Virus record (IMG/VR): IMGVR_UViG_3300008113_000385
Span: 1 to 23,579 of that record
Source: a virus
Reading direction: 5' to 3' (one strand)
Length of the DNA stretch: 23,579 bases
The notes below the pieces were generated by a model that ran no database searches, was not told the DNA's origin, and saw only the letters and a list, made by a program, of their open reading frames with translations. Below are positions 13,591 to 19,329 of the stretch, in pieces (the first letter of the stretch is position 1; each line of letters opens with the position of its first letter). The position numbers were made by a program, and so were the translations under genes.

Positions 13591-14234
13591 AACCCACAAT
13601 AGCACTATTTGTTGCTGATCCCAAGTGTTCAGTGCAAAGTGCCAACGGGATGATTAGTTCATTGGACAAATATTATACTTTCAAATTATTTTCAAAAAAC
13701 AGACTGGAACATAATTTCTTTGACGATGTTGATATGATAGCAGTCCCTGGCGGATTGGGAGATGCGGCTTCATTTGAAACATTGTTTAAAAACAACGGAG
13801 ATAGAGTACGTGAATTTATTCACAATGATGGAAGATATCTTGGAATATGTATGGGTGCATATTGGGCAGGCAAGCATTATCTCAATGTGTTGCACGATGT
13901 TGATGCAGTTCAATACTTGAAAAGACCCGGAACTGATACACGTAGACCTCATGCAAAAAACATGCCTGTCAATTGGGACGGGATGTCAACTAAAATGTTT
14001 TGGTATGATGGTTGTGCATTAGTAGGTGATGATACTAAATTTGAAATAGTAGCTACTTACGAAGCGAATAATGATAGTATGGCCATCTATCAGAATCGCA
14101 TAGGGTTAATTGGCTGTCACCCAGAGAGTCAACAATTTTGGTATGATGGGTATTCATATCTAAAGGGAAAATATCATGGGGGTTGGCATCATAAGTTGTT
14201 GTTAGAATTTACTAATCAATTAATGAGAAGATAA
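13587..14234 (+). CDS. Class I glutamine-amidotransferase-like protein (BPL_N type)
   Basis: A 215-residue protein. It has the GATase1/DJ-1-like fold signature: an early strand IALFVAD, VDMIAVPGGLGDA (48-60), nucleophile elbow YLGICMGAYWAG (84-95, Cys88) and catalytic His-Glu in GCHPES (176-181: H178, E180). The pattern best resembles the biotin-protein-ligase N-terminal (BPL_N) group rather than CarA, GuaA or PurQ. It could release ammonia from glutamine for a nucleotide or DNA modification partner, or act as a hydrolase. No synthetase partner is seen in the window. It overlaps the membrane-protein stop (ATGA) and the next start by 1 nt (TAATG). It splits the small-protein array. Confidence 0.75.
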   Translation: MKPTIALFVADPKCSVQSANGMISSLDKYYTFKLFSKNRLEHNFFDDVDMIAVPGGLGDAASFETLFKNNGDRVREFIHNDGRYLGICMGAYWAGKHYLNVLHDVDAVQYLKRPGTDTRRPHAKNMPVNWDGMSTKMFWYDGCALVGDDTKFEIVATYEANNDSMAIYQNRIGLIGCHPESQQFWYDGYSYLKGKYHGGWHHKLLLEFTNQLMRR

Positions 14235-14491
14235 TGACACTAGAAGATGAAATAGCTGAGAAGGTAGCTAGAGAAATGTACAATGAGATTGACTTTGAGG
14301 TTATGAAAGAACTGTTAGTTGAATCCGGCTGGTATGTTATTGAGTTACTAACATTAGGAAGTAGAGAACGGTCAATTGATATACAAGATTGGGTAACAAA
14401 AAATTGTAAGAGGGGTTTTATAGCCAGAGGAAGAACATTTGTGTTTAAGTGTAAACAAGAAGCTGAATGGTTTAGTCTGAGGTGGGTATGA
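14234..14491 (+). CDS. Small LRW-family protein 2
   Basis: 85 residues, with a longer acidic N-terminal helix (TLEDEIAEKVAREMYNEIDF) than its relatives. The family core follows: SIDIQDWVTKNCKRG, then TFVFKCKQEAEWFSLRWV. The start overlaps the preceding stop by 1 nt (TAATG). The stop overlaps the next start (ATGA). Function unknown; family membership rests on the shared C-terminus. Confidence 0.7.
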   Translation: MTLEDEIAEKVAREMYNEIDFEVMKELLVESGWYVIELLTLGSRERSIDIQDWVTKNCKRGFIARGRTFVFKCKQEAEWFSLRWV

Positions 14492-14721
14492 ATAGCAAAC
14501 AAAGACGTAGTATTACCCGTAAATTAAAATATCAAATTACAATACTCATCCAAGGAGAGTCATATTATTTTGAGTTTGATGAAAAAATTGTTAATTGTCT
14601 TTTGTGGTGTAGGAAAAAAGCCAAAGGAGTTTATAGTATTGACAATCAGTATGCTCAAAAAGTTATTTTTAGTTTTGAAAAAGAAAGAGATGCAATAATC
14701 TTTGCATTGAAATATCAATGA
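14488..14721 (+). CDS. Small LRW-family protein 3
   Basis: 77 residues from ATG 14488, chosen over in-frame GTG 14482 because GAGG lies just upstream and the ATGA overlap matches the local style. It has a basic N-terminus (NSKQRRSITRKLKYQ), then EKIVNCLLWCRKKAKG. The family end is VIFSFEKERDAIIFALKYQ, where the terminal Trp is replaced by Tyr. Function unknown. Confidence 0.65.
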   Translation: MNSKQRRSITRKLKYQITILIQGESYYFEFDEKIVNCLLWCRKKAKGVYSIDNQYAQKVIFSFEKERDAIIFALKYQ

Positions 14722-15023
14722 TTAAGAAACAACAAATGACTAATAGATTGTATGGTAGTAACGGTGGATGGGCCGCAATACGTAGTGTCAATTATGCCGG
14801 CATAGGACAGGCGTATGACATGCCCTATCATCAGATTGATCCCATAATATCAGCTAAAGAATGGAACAAAATGATTGCTTGGTGTGTTAACACATTTGGA
14901 CCCAGCGGCACGCCGGGCGCACCCGGTGTATGGACGCCCGGCGATAGATGGTATGTTAACAATGCTAAGTTTTGGTTTAGAGACAAAAAAGATTGCGAAT
15001 GGTTTTTGTTGAGATGGCAATAA
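14718..15023 (+). CDS. Small LRW-family protein 4
   Basis: 101 residues, the longest member. Its N-terminal extension is Gly/Tyr-rich (LYGSNGGWAAIRSVNYAGIG). The core has EWNKMIAWCVNTFG, a long Gly/Pro loop (PSGTPGAPGVWTPGDRWY) and AKFWFRDKKDCEWFLLRWQ. It starts in an ATGA overlap. Its last ten bases, ATGGCAATAA, also contain the start codon of the next gene. An internal ATG at 14736 (MTNRLYG) is a possible alternative start. Function unknown. Confidence 0.7.
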   Translation: MIKKQQMTNRLYGSNGGWAAIRSVNYAGIGQAYDMPYHQIDPIISAKEWNKMIAWCVNTFGPSGTPGAPGVWTPGDRWYVNNAKFWFRDKKDCEWFLLRWQ

Positions 15024-15238
15024 CTATTAATCTTACAGGAAGTCTAACTGCAAGACAGGAGAAATGGCTAATAAAGAACGTAGGTCCTAGAATGTTCTAC
15101 ATACATAATAGTATTGGTGGGCAGGGATGGATTGCTAAACGTCAGAGTTATTCTAGGTATAGTGAACCAAGTACTTGGACTCTAACATTAGAAGATGACA
15201 AATTAGCTACTTTTTTTGTAATAAAGTTTTCATCGTGA
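15014..15238 (+). CDS. Small LRW-family protein 5 (divergent)
   Basis: 74 residues from ATG 15014, which is embedded in the Arg-Trp codons of the preceding gene; upstream in-frame TTG 14993 and ATG 14999 lie deeper in that gene. It contains LTARQEKWLIKNVG and ends TWTLTLEDDKLATFFVIKFSS, a divergent form of the family end with Phe for Trp. It begins MAIT, like protein 7. Function unknown. Confidence 0.6.
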   Translation: MAITINLTGSLTARQEKWLIKNVGPRMFYIHNSIGGQGWIAKRQSYSRYSEPSTWTLTLEDDKLATFFVIKFSS

Positions 15239-15447
15239 TTAATCTTAGATTAGAAATATCTGCGTCAAAAGCTATGGAATTAGTCAATCAATTACGTACT
15301 GCTGGTTGTGTGCAGGGAGTAGATTTTGATTTTAGATATTACCCTAGTATACAAGATAGATTTAATGGACCAGCAAAACCTAGCTTTGTACTTTTTCATT
15401 TTTACAAAGAATCATTAGCAACTTATTATGGATTAAAATGGCAATAA
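15235..15447 (+). CDS. Small LRW-family protein 6
   Basis: 70 residues from GTG 15235, overlapping the previous stop as GTGA. It has ASKAMELVNQLRTAG in the helix position, then DFDFRYYPSIQDRFNG and FVLFHFYKESLATYYGLKWQ. The terminal ten bases, ATGGCAATAA, again contain the next start. No strong Shine-Dalgarno is present, so expression probably depends on coupling. Function unknown. Confidence 0.6.
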   Translation: MINLRLEISASKAMELVNQLRTAGCVQGVDFDFRYYPSIQDRFNGPAKPSFVLFHFYKESLATYYGLKWQ

Positions 15448-15722
15448 CAAAACCTATAGGTACATTTGTACCATTACCAATCAGAGAAGATGAAATTCAA
15501 TATGAAATCATTGACCATAATTATATGAGTCGTGGTGATAAAATACAATATGTTTATGATTGTAAAAAGAAAAAAGAGAATCCAACAGATATTGTAAAGT
15601 GGTGTAGACGAAATTTCGGTGAAAGAGGTGTCGGTTGGGACTTTCTTTTTATCTCAGGAAATGTTACAATCATACTATGGGATGACAAATTCAAAACCAT
15701 GTACGAATTGTGGAAAACTTAA
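15438..15722 (+). CDS. Small LRW-family protein 7
   Basis: 94 residues, starting MAITKPIGTFVPLP inside the last codons of the previous gene. It contains NPTDIVKWCRRNFGERG and ends VTIILWDDKFKTMYELWKT, a shifted version of the family end. The N-terminal ~45 residues are beta-rich (IQYEIIDHNY, KIQYVYDCKKKK). Function unknown. Confidence 0.65.
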   Translation: MAITKPIGTFVPLPIREDEIQYEIIDHNYMSRGDKIQYVYDCKKKKENPTDIVKWCRRNFGERGVGWDFLFISGNVTIILWDDKFKTMYELWKT

Positions 15723-15724
15723 TT

Positions 15725-15988
15725 ATGATAGACAATACAGAAACAAGATCCTTTACTCATAGAACAGAACATTACTATGGAAGTAAAAGAAACATCCATA
15801 CTATATCTTGGAAGGGAAGAGGCGAAGTTGACTCGGAAGAAATTCGTAACTGGTGCTTAACTATTCTAGGTAAATCGGGATATCAAGAAGAAATTGAAAG
15901 AACTCGTTGGGTAGATAATATTGAACAAAGCGAAATAATGTTATGTAATGATGAAGATTTAACATTGTTTTTATTAAGATGGGATTGA
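15725..15988 (+). CDS. Small LRW-family protein 8
   Basis: 87 residues from ATG 15725, 2 nt after the previous stop; an in-frame TTG at 15710 would add five residues. It contains DSEEIRNWCLTILGKSG and ends SEIMLCNDEDLTLFLLRWD. It is the last member of the array; the exonuclease gene begins 1 nt after its stop. Function unknown. Confidence 0.65.
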   Translation: MIDNTETRSFTHRTEHYYGSKRNIHTISWKGRGEVDSEEIRNWCLTILGKSGYQEEIERTRWVDNIEQSEIMLCNDEDLTLFLLRWD

Positions 15989-15989
15989 A

Positions 15990-16553
15990 ATGGCAAACGA
16001 TGTAATGATAGATATTGAAAGTTTGAACACAACACCTGATTGTGTTATACTTACTATTGGTGCCGTACGATTTGATCCTAAAGGTTCAGGCGTTGTTGAA
16101 AAGTTAGAACTACGTCCTACAATAGAGGATCAAACAGAAATATATAATAGGAGTATTAATGAAGATACGTTACGATGGTGGAGTACACAAAGCCCTGAGG
16201 CACTTGAAGAAGCAATGGGGGAACATGGTCGTACATCTTTTAGTGAATGTATGGAGATTCTCTATAAGTTTTGTTGGAACCGTCGCTGTGTTTGGAGTAA
16301 CGGTGCTTCCTTTGATTGTGTTGTTATGGAACATGCCTGGAGACAAACAAGTGACAAACCAAATCCTATACCCTGGCCATTTTGGTCAGTCAGGGATACC
16401 AGAACTCTATATGACATTGCAGGAGTCAAACTCAAAGACGGTGGACACGTTACCAGTCACAAAGCAGTAGAAGATGCTGAACGTCAGGCTATTGTTGTAC
16501 AACAAGCATATATGAAATTAATGAAAGCAGGATTGGTAGAACCTAGAAAATGA
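15990..16553 (+). CDS. dexA: DexA/DnaQ-like 3'-5' exonuclease (DEDD family)
   Basis: A 187-residue 3'-5' exonuclease (T4 DexA is 227). ExoI MIDIESL supplies D8 and E10. WWSTQSPEA (63-71) is the DexA-family WW..QSPEA block. ExoII VWSNGASFD supplies D109. RDTRTLYDIAG (135-145) matches DexA RDIRT. ExoIII HKAVEDAERQA supplies H157 and D162, so it is of the DEDDh type. It should degrade DNA or RNA 3' ends. Its stop overlaps the ATG of the mini-DnaE gene (ATGA at 16550-16553), which suggests that the two products are made together. The closest relatives could also be annotated as Rv2179c-like exoribonucleases. Confidence 0.85.
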   Translation: MANDVMIDIESLNTTPDCVILTIGAVRFDPKGSGVVEKLELRPTIEDQTEIYNRSINEDTLRWWSTQSPEALEEAMGEHGRTSFSECMEILYKFCWNRRCVWSNGASFDCVVMEHAWRQTSDKPNPIPWPFWSVRDTRTLYDIAGVKLKDGGHVTSHKAVEDAERQAIVVQQAYMKLMKAGLVEPRK

Positions 16554-17146
16554 AATTTAATTCAGACATTGATATTGACTTTGGTAACAGAGATAAGATA
16601 TTAGAACATATCAAACATATCCCTGCGGCAATGCGTAAGGTTAATCCTATTCGTAAACATGCTACTGGAATATATGTTACTGATATACCATACGATGCTA
16701 TTAACGATTTTGCTAACTTAGACTATAATGAGGCTGAAACACGAGGATACATAAAACTAGATTTCTTAAATGTTCATGTATATGATAAGGTTGCTGATGA
16801 AAATCATTTGATTGAGTTAATGAGTAATCCAAATTGGGATAAACTGAGAGACAAAGAGTTTGTGGAAAAATTAATTCACTTGAGTAATCATTATAATAGT
16901 ATGCAACGCATGCCTGAATCTATTGATAGTATTACTAGACTTGCTATGTTTCTCGCTATCATTCGCCCTGCAAAGAAACATTTGATTGGTCTACCTTGGG
17001 TAGAAGTGAATAAGACTGTATGGGATAAAAATGATGATGGGTATAGTTTTAAGAAAAGTCACGCAATTGCATATGCTCATTTAGTTGTTGTGCATATGAA
17101 TTTGTTAGACAGTACGTTAGGACATCCGTTTTACGAGAGTAATTGA
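16550..17146 (+). CDS. Miniature DNA polymerase III alpha (DnaE)-like protein
   Basis: A 198-residue protein that lines up with separated blocks of the bacterial C-family polymerase. SDIDIDFGNRDKILEHI (5-21) parallels DnaE PDFDVDF..KRDQVIEHV, which carries two catalytic Asp. RKHATGIYVTDIP (35-47) parallels the HAAGVVI block. GYIKLDFLNVHVYDKV (66-81) parallels the KFDFLGL block with the third catalytic Asp (D71 here). IRPAKK (138-143) recalls the RPGP block. GYSFKKSHAIAYAHLVV (164-180) parallels YGFNKSHAAAYALVSY. The PHP domain, thumb, most of the fingers and the beta-clamp domain are absent (DnaE is over 1,100 aa). Whether it polymerises is unknown. It is coupled to the exonuclease gene and overlaps the convergent gene by 30 nt. 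Confidence 0.65.
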   Translation: MKFNSDIDIDFGNRDKILEHIKHIPAAMRKVNPIRKHATGIYVTDIPYDAINDFANLDYNEAETRGYIKLDFLNVHVYDKVADENHLIELMSNPNWDKLRDKEFVEKLIHLSNHYNSMQRMPESIDSITRLAMFLAIIRPAKKHLIGLPWVEVNKTVWDKNDDGYSFKKSHAIAYAHLVVVHMNLLDSTLGHPFYESN

Positions 17147-17497
17147 TTTACGTTTGCTTTTGCGTTTGCTGAGTTCTAACATGCTACATATTGGACCGTG
17201 AAGTATTGTTAGACTCTTATTGTTGAACGTTCTTATATAGGGTCTGAACATATCCCAATCGTCTTTTAAGAACATATTGATGGGTACTAGTCTATTAGAT
17301 TCCCACCACCAAGTATCCCCTAGTTCTAAGAATCTCTCCCTAAGTTCTTGGTGAATTATGGATCCATAGTCATATATAGTGGTGACAATATCATCACGAT
17401 TTTGTACTATTCCTACATAATCTTGGCCAGCATATGAGCAAACAGTAATGAAAGGGTGATTTTCAGTTAGTTTTTTGAAGAAGTCGTTTTGTATCAT
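17117..17497 (-). CDS. Conserved T4-like phage protein on the minus strand
   Basis: A 126-residue protein and the only supported minus-strand gene in the window. Its blocks DYVGIVQNRDDIVTTIYDYG, FLELGDTWWWESNRLVPINM, WDMFRPYIRTFNNK and SKRKSKRKSITLVKR recall a conserved hypothetical of T4-like cyanophages. The C-terminus is strongly basic. A late octamer GATAAATA lies 17 nt before its ATG on the minus strand. Its 3' end overlaps the mini-DnaE gene tail-to-tail by 30 nt. No function is known to me. Confidence 0.85.
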   Translation of the reverse strand: MIQNDFFKKLTENHPFITVCSYAGQDYVGIVQNRDDIVTTIYDYGSIIHQELRERFLELGDTWWWESNRLVPINMFLKDDWDMFRPYIRTFNNKSLTILHGPICSMLELSKRKSKRKSITLVKRMS

Positions 17498-17513
17498 TAT
17501 TATCGTTACGGAA

Positions 17514-17521
17514 TATTTATC
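17514..17521 (-). promoter_or_regulatory. Minus-strand late promoter octamer GATAAATA
   Basis: The plus strand reads TATTTATC, giving GATAAATA on the minus strand, 17 nt upstream of the ATG at 17497. It is back to back with the perfect TATAAATA at 17546 on the other strand, forming a divergent late-promoter pair 24 nt apart. Confidence 0.65.
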
Positions 17522-17545
17522 AAAAGTATGTACCCAATATATTTT

Positions 17546-17553
17546 TATAAATA
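17546..17553 (+). promoter_or_regulatory. Late promoter, exact T4 consensus TATAAATA
   Basis: An exact TATAAATA, followed by AAAGGAG (17558-17564) and GTG 17571. The spacing fits a very short leader, with the transcript starting near 17560. It is the best late promoter in the window and helps to fix the gene start at GTG 17571. Confidence 0.75.
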
Positions 17554-17570
17554 TAGTAAAGGAGCTTACT

Positions 17571-18317
17571 GTGTACTCAACTAGTGTTTATCTATTTACT
17601 CAAAGACAAATCGTTGTAACTTACAGTGGGAACTCAGCCAGGAGGTATCAAATAGTGTATGCAAAAACCCTAAAATTAAACAAGGGAGTTGATAATAGAA
17701 TTCAATTCCAGTTCTTGGATCAAGAACAGAAAAAGGTAAACATATCCAATAATGAGATTACGTTTAGACTAATAAGCTACGATGGTTCTGAGGTTCTACT
17801 GCAAAAGGCGTTGTCACCCACATTACCTGTTAACGGTCTAACAGAACTAATCACCACATCTTCGGAATTAGAAGATATTGACCCGCAATTTTGTAGTTAC
17901 AGTCTAGAAATAGATTCAGGTAACTATAATCTTCCGGTCTTTGTAAACAGCGAGGCAGGGGCTAGGGGAGCAATACAAGTTGTAAACAGCGTGTTACCTG
18001 GATTCGTACCGTCTACTAATGTTACAATACCCTCACATTCTATACCTAACAGTAGCACAGAGACATATTACACCAGTGTAATTAATACTAGCGATAATGC
18101 TATATTAACTATTCAACCATATATGGATGGTTTCAGTGGTACTGTTCAAGTGCAGGGTTCGACCGAACCTGACGCTGATTGGTATAACATAGGAAATTTA
18201 TATACATATTTGGATGAAACTGCCTCTGACGGATATATCATAGAAGGTTATCATCCCTATGTTAGAGTTAAATTTGTAAGCACACAGGGTGATGTTACCT
18301 CTATTTTAGCCAGATAA
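17571..18317 (+). CDS. Structural-type late phage protein
   Basis: 248 residues from GTG 17571. This start follows AAAGGAG and the late promoter; the in-frame ATG at 17475 would lie upstream of the promoter and inside the divergent gene. It is beta-rich throughout: YSTSVYLFTQRQIVV, RRYQIVYAKTLKLNKGVDNR, FQFLDQEQKKVNIS, EAGARGAIQVVNSV. The C-terminal domain (about 140-248) looks like a jelly-roll or carbohydrate-binding-like fold (GFSGTVQVQGSTEPDADWYN, PYVRVKFVS). It resembles virion proteins of T4-like cyanophages with MY..TVYLF...RRYQPVYAK..... A virion surface, fibre or neck role is likely by similarity and by late control. Confidence 0.75.
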   Translation: MYSTSVYLFTQRQIVVTYSGNSARRYQIVYAKTLKLNKGVDNRIQFQFLDQEQKKVNISNNEITFRLISYDGSEVLLQKALSPTLPVNGLTELITTSSELEDIDPQFCSYSLEIDSGNYNLPVFVNSEAGARGAIQVVNSVLPGFVPSTNVTIPSHSIPNSSTETYYTSVINTSDNAILTIQPYMDGFSGTVQVQGSTEPDADWYNIGNLYTYLDETASDGYIIEGYHPYVRVKFVSTQGDVTSILAR

Positions 18318-18332
18318 GATTGCTTTTTGACA

Positions 18333-18357
18333 CATACTATGTTAAACTATTAGTATG
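18333..18357 (+). promoter_or_regulatory. Inverted repeat covering the primase start codon
   Basis: CATACTA (18333-18339) and TAGTATG (18351-18357) are perfect complements over an 11-nt loop, and the right arm contains the primase ATG. A TTGACA (18327-18332) lies just upstream but has no good -10 at 17 nt (nearest: TAGTAT at 18 nt or TATTAG at 15 nt). It may be an operator, or a start-occluding hairpin if transcribed from further upstream. Confidence 0.4.
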
Positions 18358-19329
18358 TTTGATATCCTAAGTTTAATTCCAGGTAAAAAAAGACAAACAA
18401 GTAGTGGTTGGACAAGTTTCAACGCTATTTGTTGCGTCCATTCTGGACATAGGTCTGACACTAGATATAGAGGTGGAATTAAATTTGACGGGCAAACTAA
18501 TTGGGTAATGCATTGTTTTAACTGCGGGTATAAGTGCAGTTTCACACTAGGCAAATCTATATTCCCTAAAACACGACAATTCTTAATATGGTGCGGAGTA
18601 GATAGTGAACAAGTGCAACGCTGGAGCTTAGAAAGTTTACAGCACAGAGATTTATTAGATACACTTTTACAAAGAAAAAAGTTAGAGATAATAAAATTTA
18701 AAAGCAAGAAATTGCCTGAAGGCGAAGAACTAGACTCATCAGACCCTAGACACAAATTCTACGTAGATTATCTAACCAAGCGCAAGATAAATTATAGTAT
18801 CTATCCATTCTTAGTTAACCCTAACGCAAAGAGTAGAAATCAATTTGGGCTACTAATCCCTTACACATATAAAAACAAGATTGTAGGACATACAACACGT
18901 TTCATAGATAACAAAATTCCTAAATTTATAAATGACCAGCAGCCAGGATTTGTATTCAATATTGATATGCAAAAATCAGATTGGCAAGTTTGTATTGTAA
19001 CCGAAGGTATATTTGATGCATTAAGCATTGATGGTGTTGCACTAACACATAATGACATAAGCAGTGAACAGGCTATGGTCTTATCACAATTGAATAAAAA
19101 AATAATTATGGTTCCGGATAGAGATTTGCCCGGATTAAAAATAACAGATAGAGCGTTAGAATTAGGATATCATGTTAGCTTGCCTAATTGGGAAGCTGAC
19201 GTAAAGGATGTGAATGATGCGGTAGTAAAATATGGTAAACTACCGACGTTGTTAAGTATATTAGAAAATGCTACAATGAGTAAAATAAAAATAGAATTAA
19301 GGAAGAAACAAATTGCAAAAGGATTATAA
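18355..19329 (+). CDS. 61: DNA primase gp61
   Basis: A 324-residue DnaG-type primase (T4 gp61 is 342) that makes RNA primers with the gp41 helicase. The N-terminal zinc ribbon has CCVHSGH (26-32) and HCFNCG (53-58). The TOPRIM domain has VTEGIFDALS (215-224, with the metal-binding Glu217) and MVPDRDLPGLK (252-262, with D255 and D257). A further acidic site is DVKDVNDAV (282-290). The gene lies in an early-type unit directly before gp41 and overlaps it by 17 nt, mirroring the physical primosome. The start codon lies within an inverted repeat. No good Shine-Dalgarno is visible. Confidence 0.92.
   Translation: MFDILSLIPGKKRQTSSGWTSFNAICCVHSGHRSDTRYRGGIKFDGQTNWVMHCFNCGYKCSFTLGKSIFPKTRQFLIWCGVDSEQVQRWSLESLQHRDLLDTLLQRKKLEIIKFKSKKLPEGEELDSSDPRHKFYVDYLTKRKINYSIYPFLVNPNAKSRNQFGLLIPYTYKNKIVGHTTRFIDNKIPKFINDQQPGFVFNIDMQKSDWQVCIVTEGIFDALSIDGVALTHNDISSEQAMVLSQLNKKIIMVPDRDLPGLKITDRALELGYHVSLPNWEADVKDVNDAVVKYGKLPTLLSILENATMSKIKIELRKKQIAKGL

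Larger units (their letters stand above)
13230..15988 (+). other. Array of eight small paralogous ORFs sharing a C-terminal F-x-F...F-x-L-R/K-W motif
   Basis: Members end at 13466, 14491, 14721, 15023, 15238, 15447, 15722 and 15988. Their C-termini are DALHFELRWG, EAEWFSLRWV, DAIIFALKYQ, DCEWFLLRWQ, LATFFVIKFSS, LATYYGLKWQ, FKTMYELWKT and LTLFLLRWD. Most also carry an upstream helix with WC, WA or WV and an FG or FG-like turn (IWAVEQFG, AWCVNTFG, KWCRRNFG, NWCLTILG, DWVTKNCK). Neighbours overlap or abut by a few bases. This is a divergent tandem family, interrupted only by the 40-residue membrane protein and the amidotransferase-like gene. Confidence 0.7.

Noticed and set aside
17475-17570. 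N-terminal extension of the structural protein from ATG 17475
   Set aside because: It would start inside the divergent minus-strand gene and upstream of the exact late promoter. GTG 17571 has AAAGGAG at the right distance and begins with the family-like YSTSVYLF sequence.
18156-18169. GGTTCGACCGAACC, tRNA T-loop-like palindrome
   Set aside because: It sits inside a confident coding frame, with no acceptor or anticodon stem around it.
18929-18936. TATAAATG, late-promoter-like octamer
   Set aside because: It is inside the primase gene with no gene start downstream.
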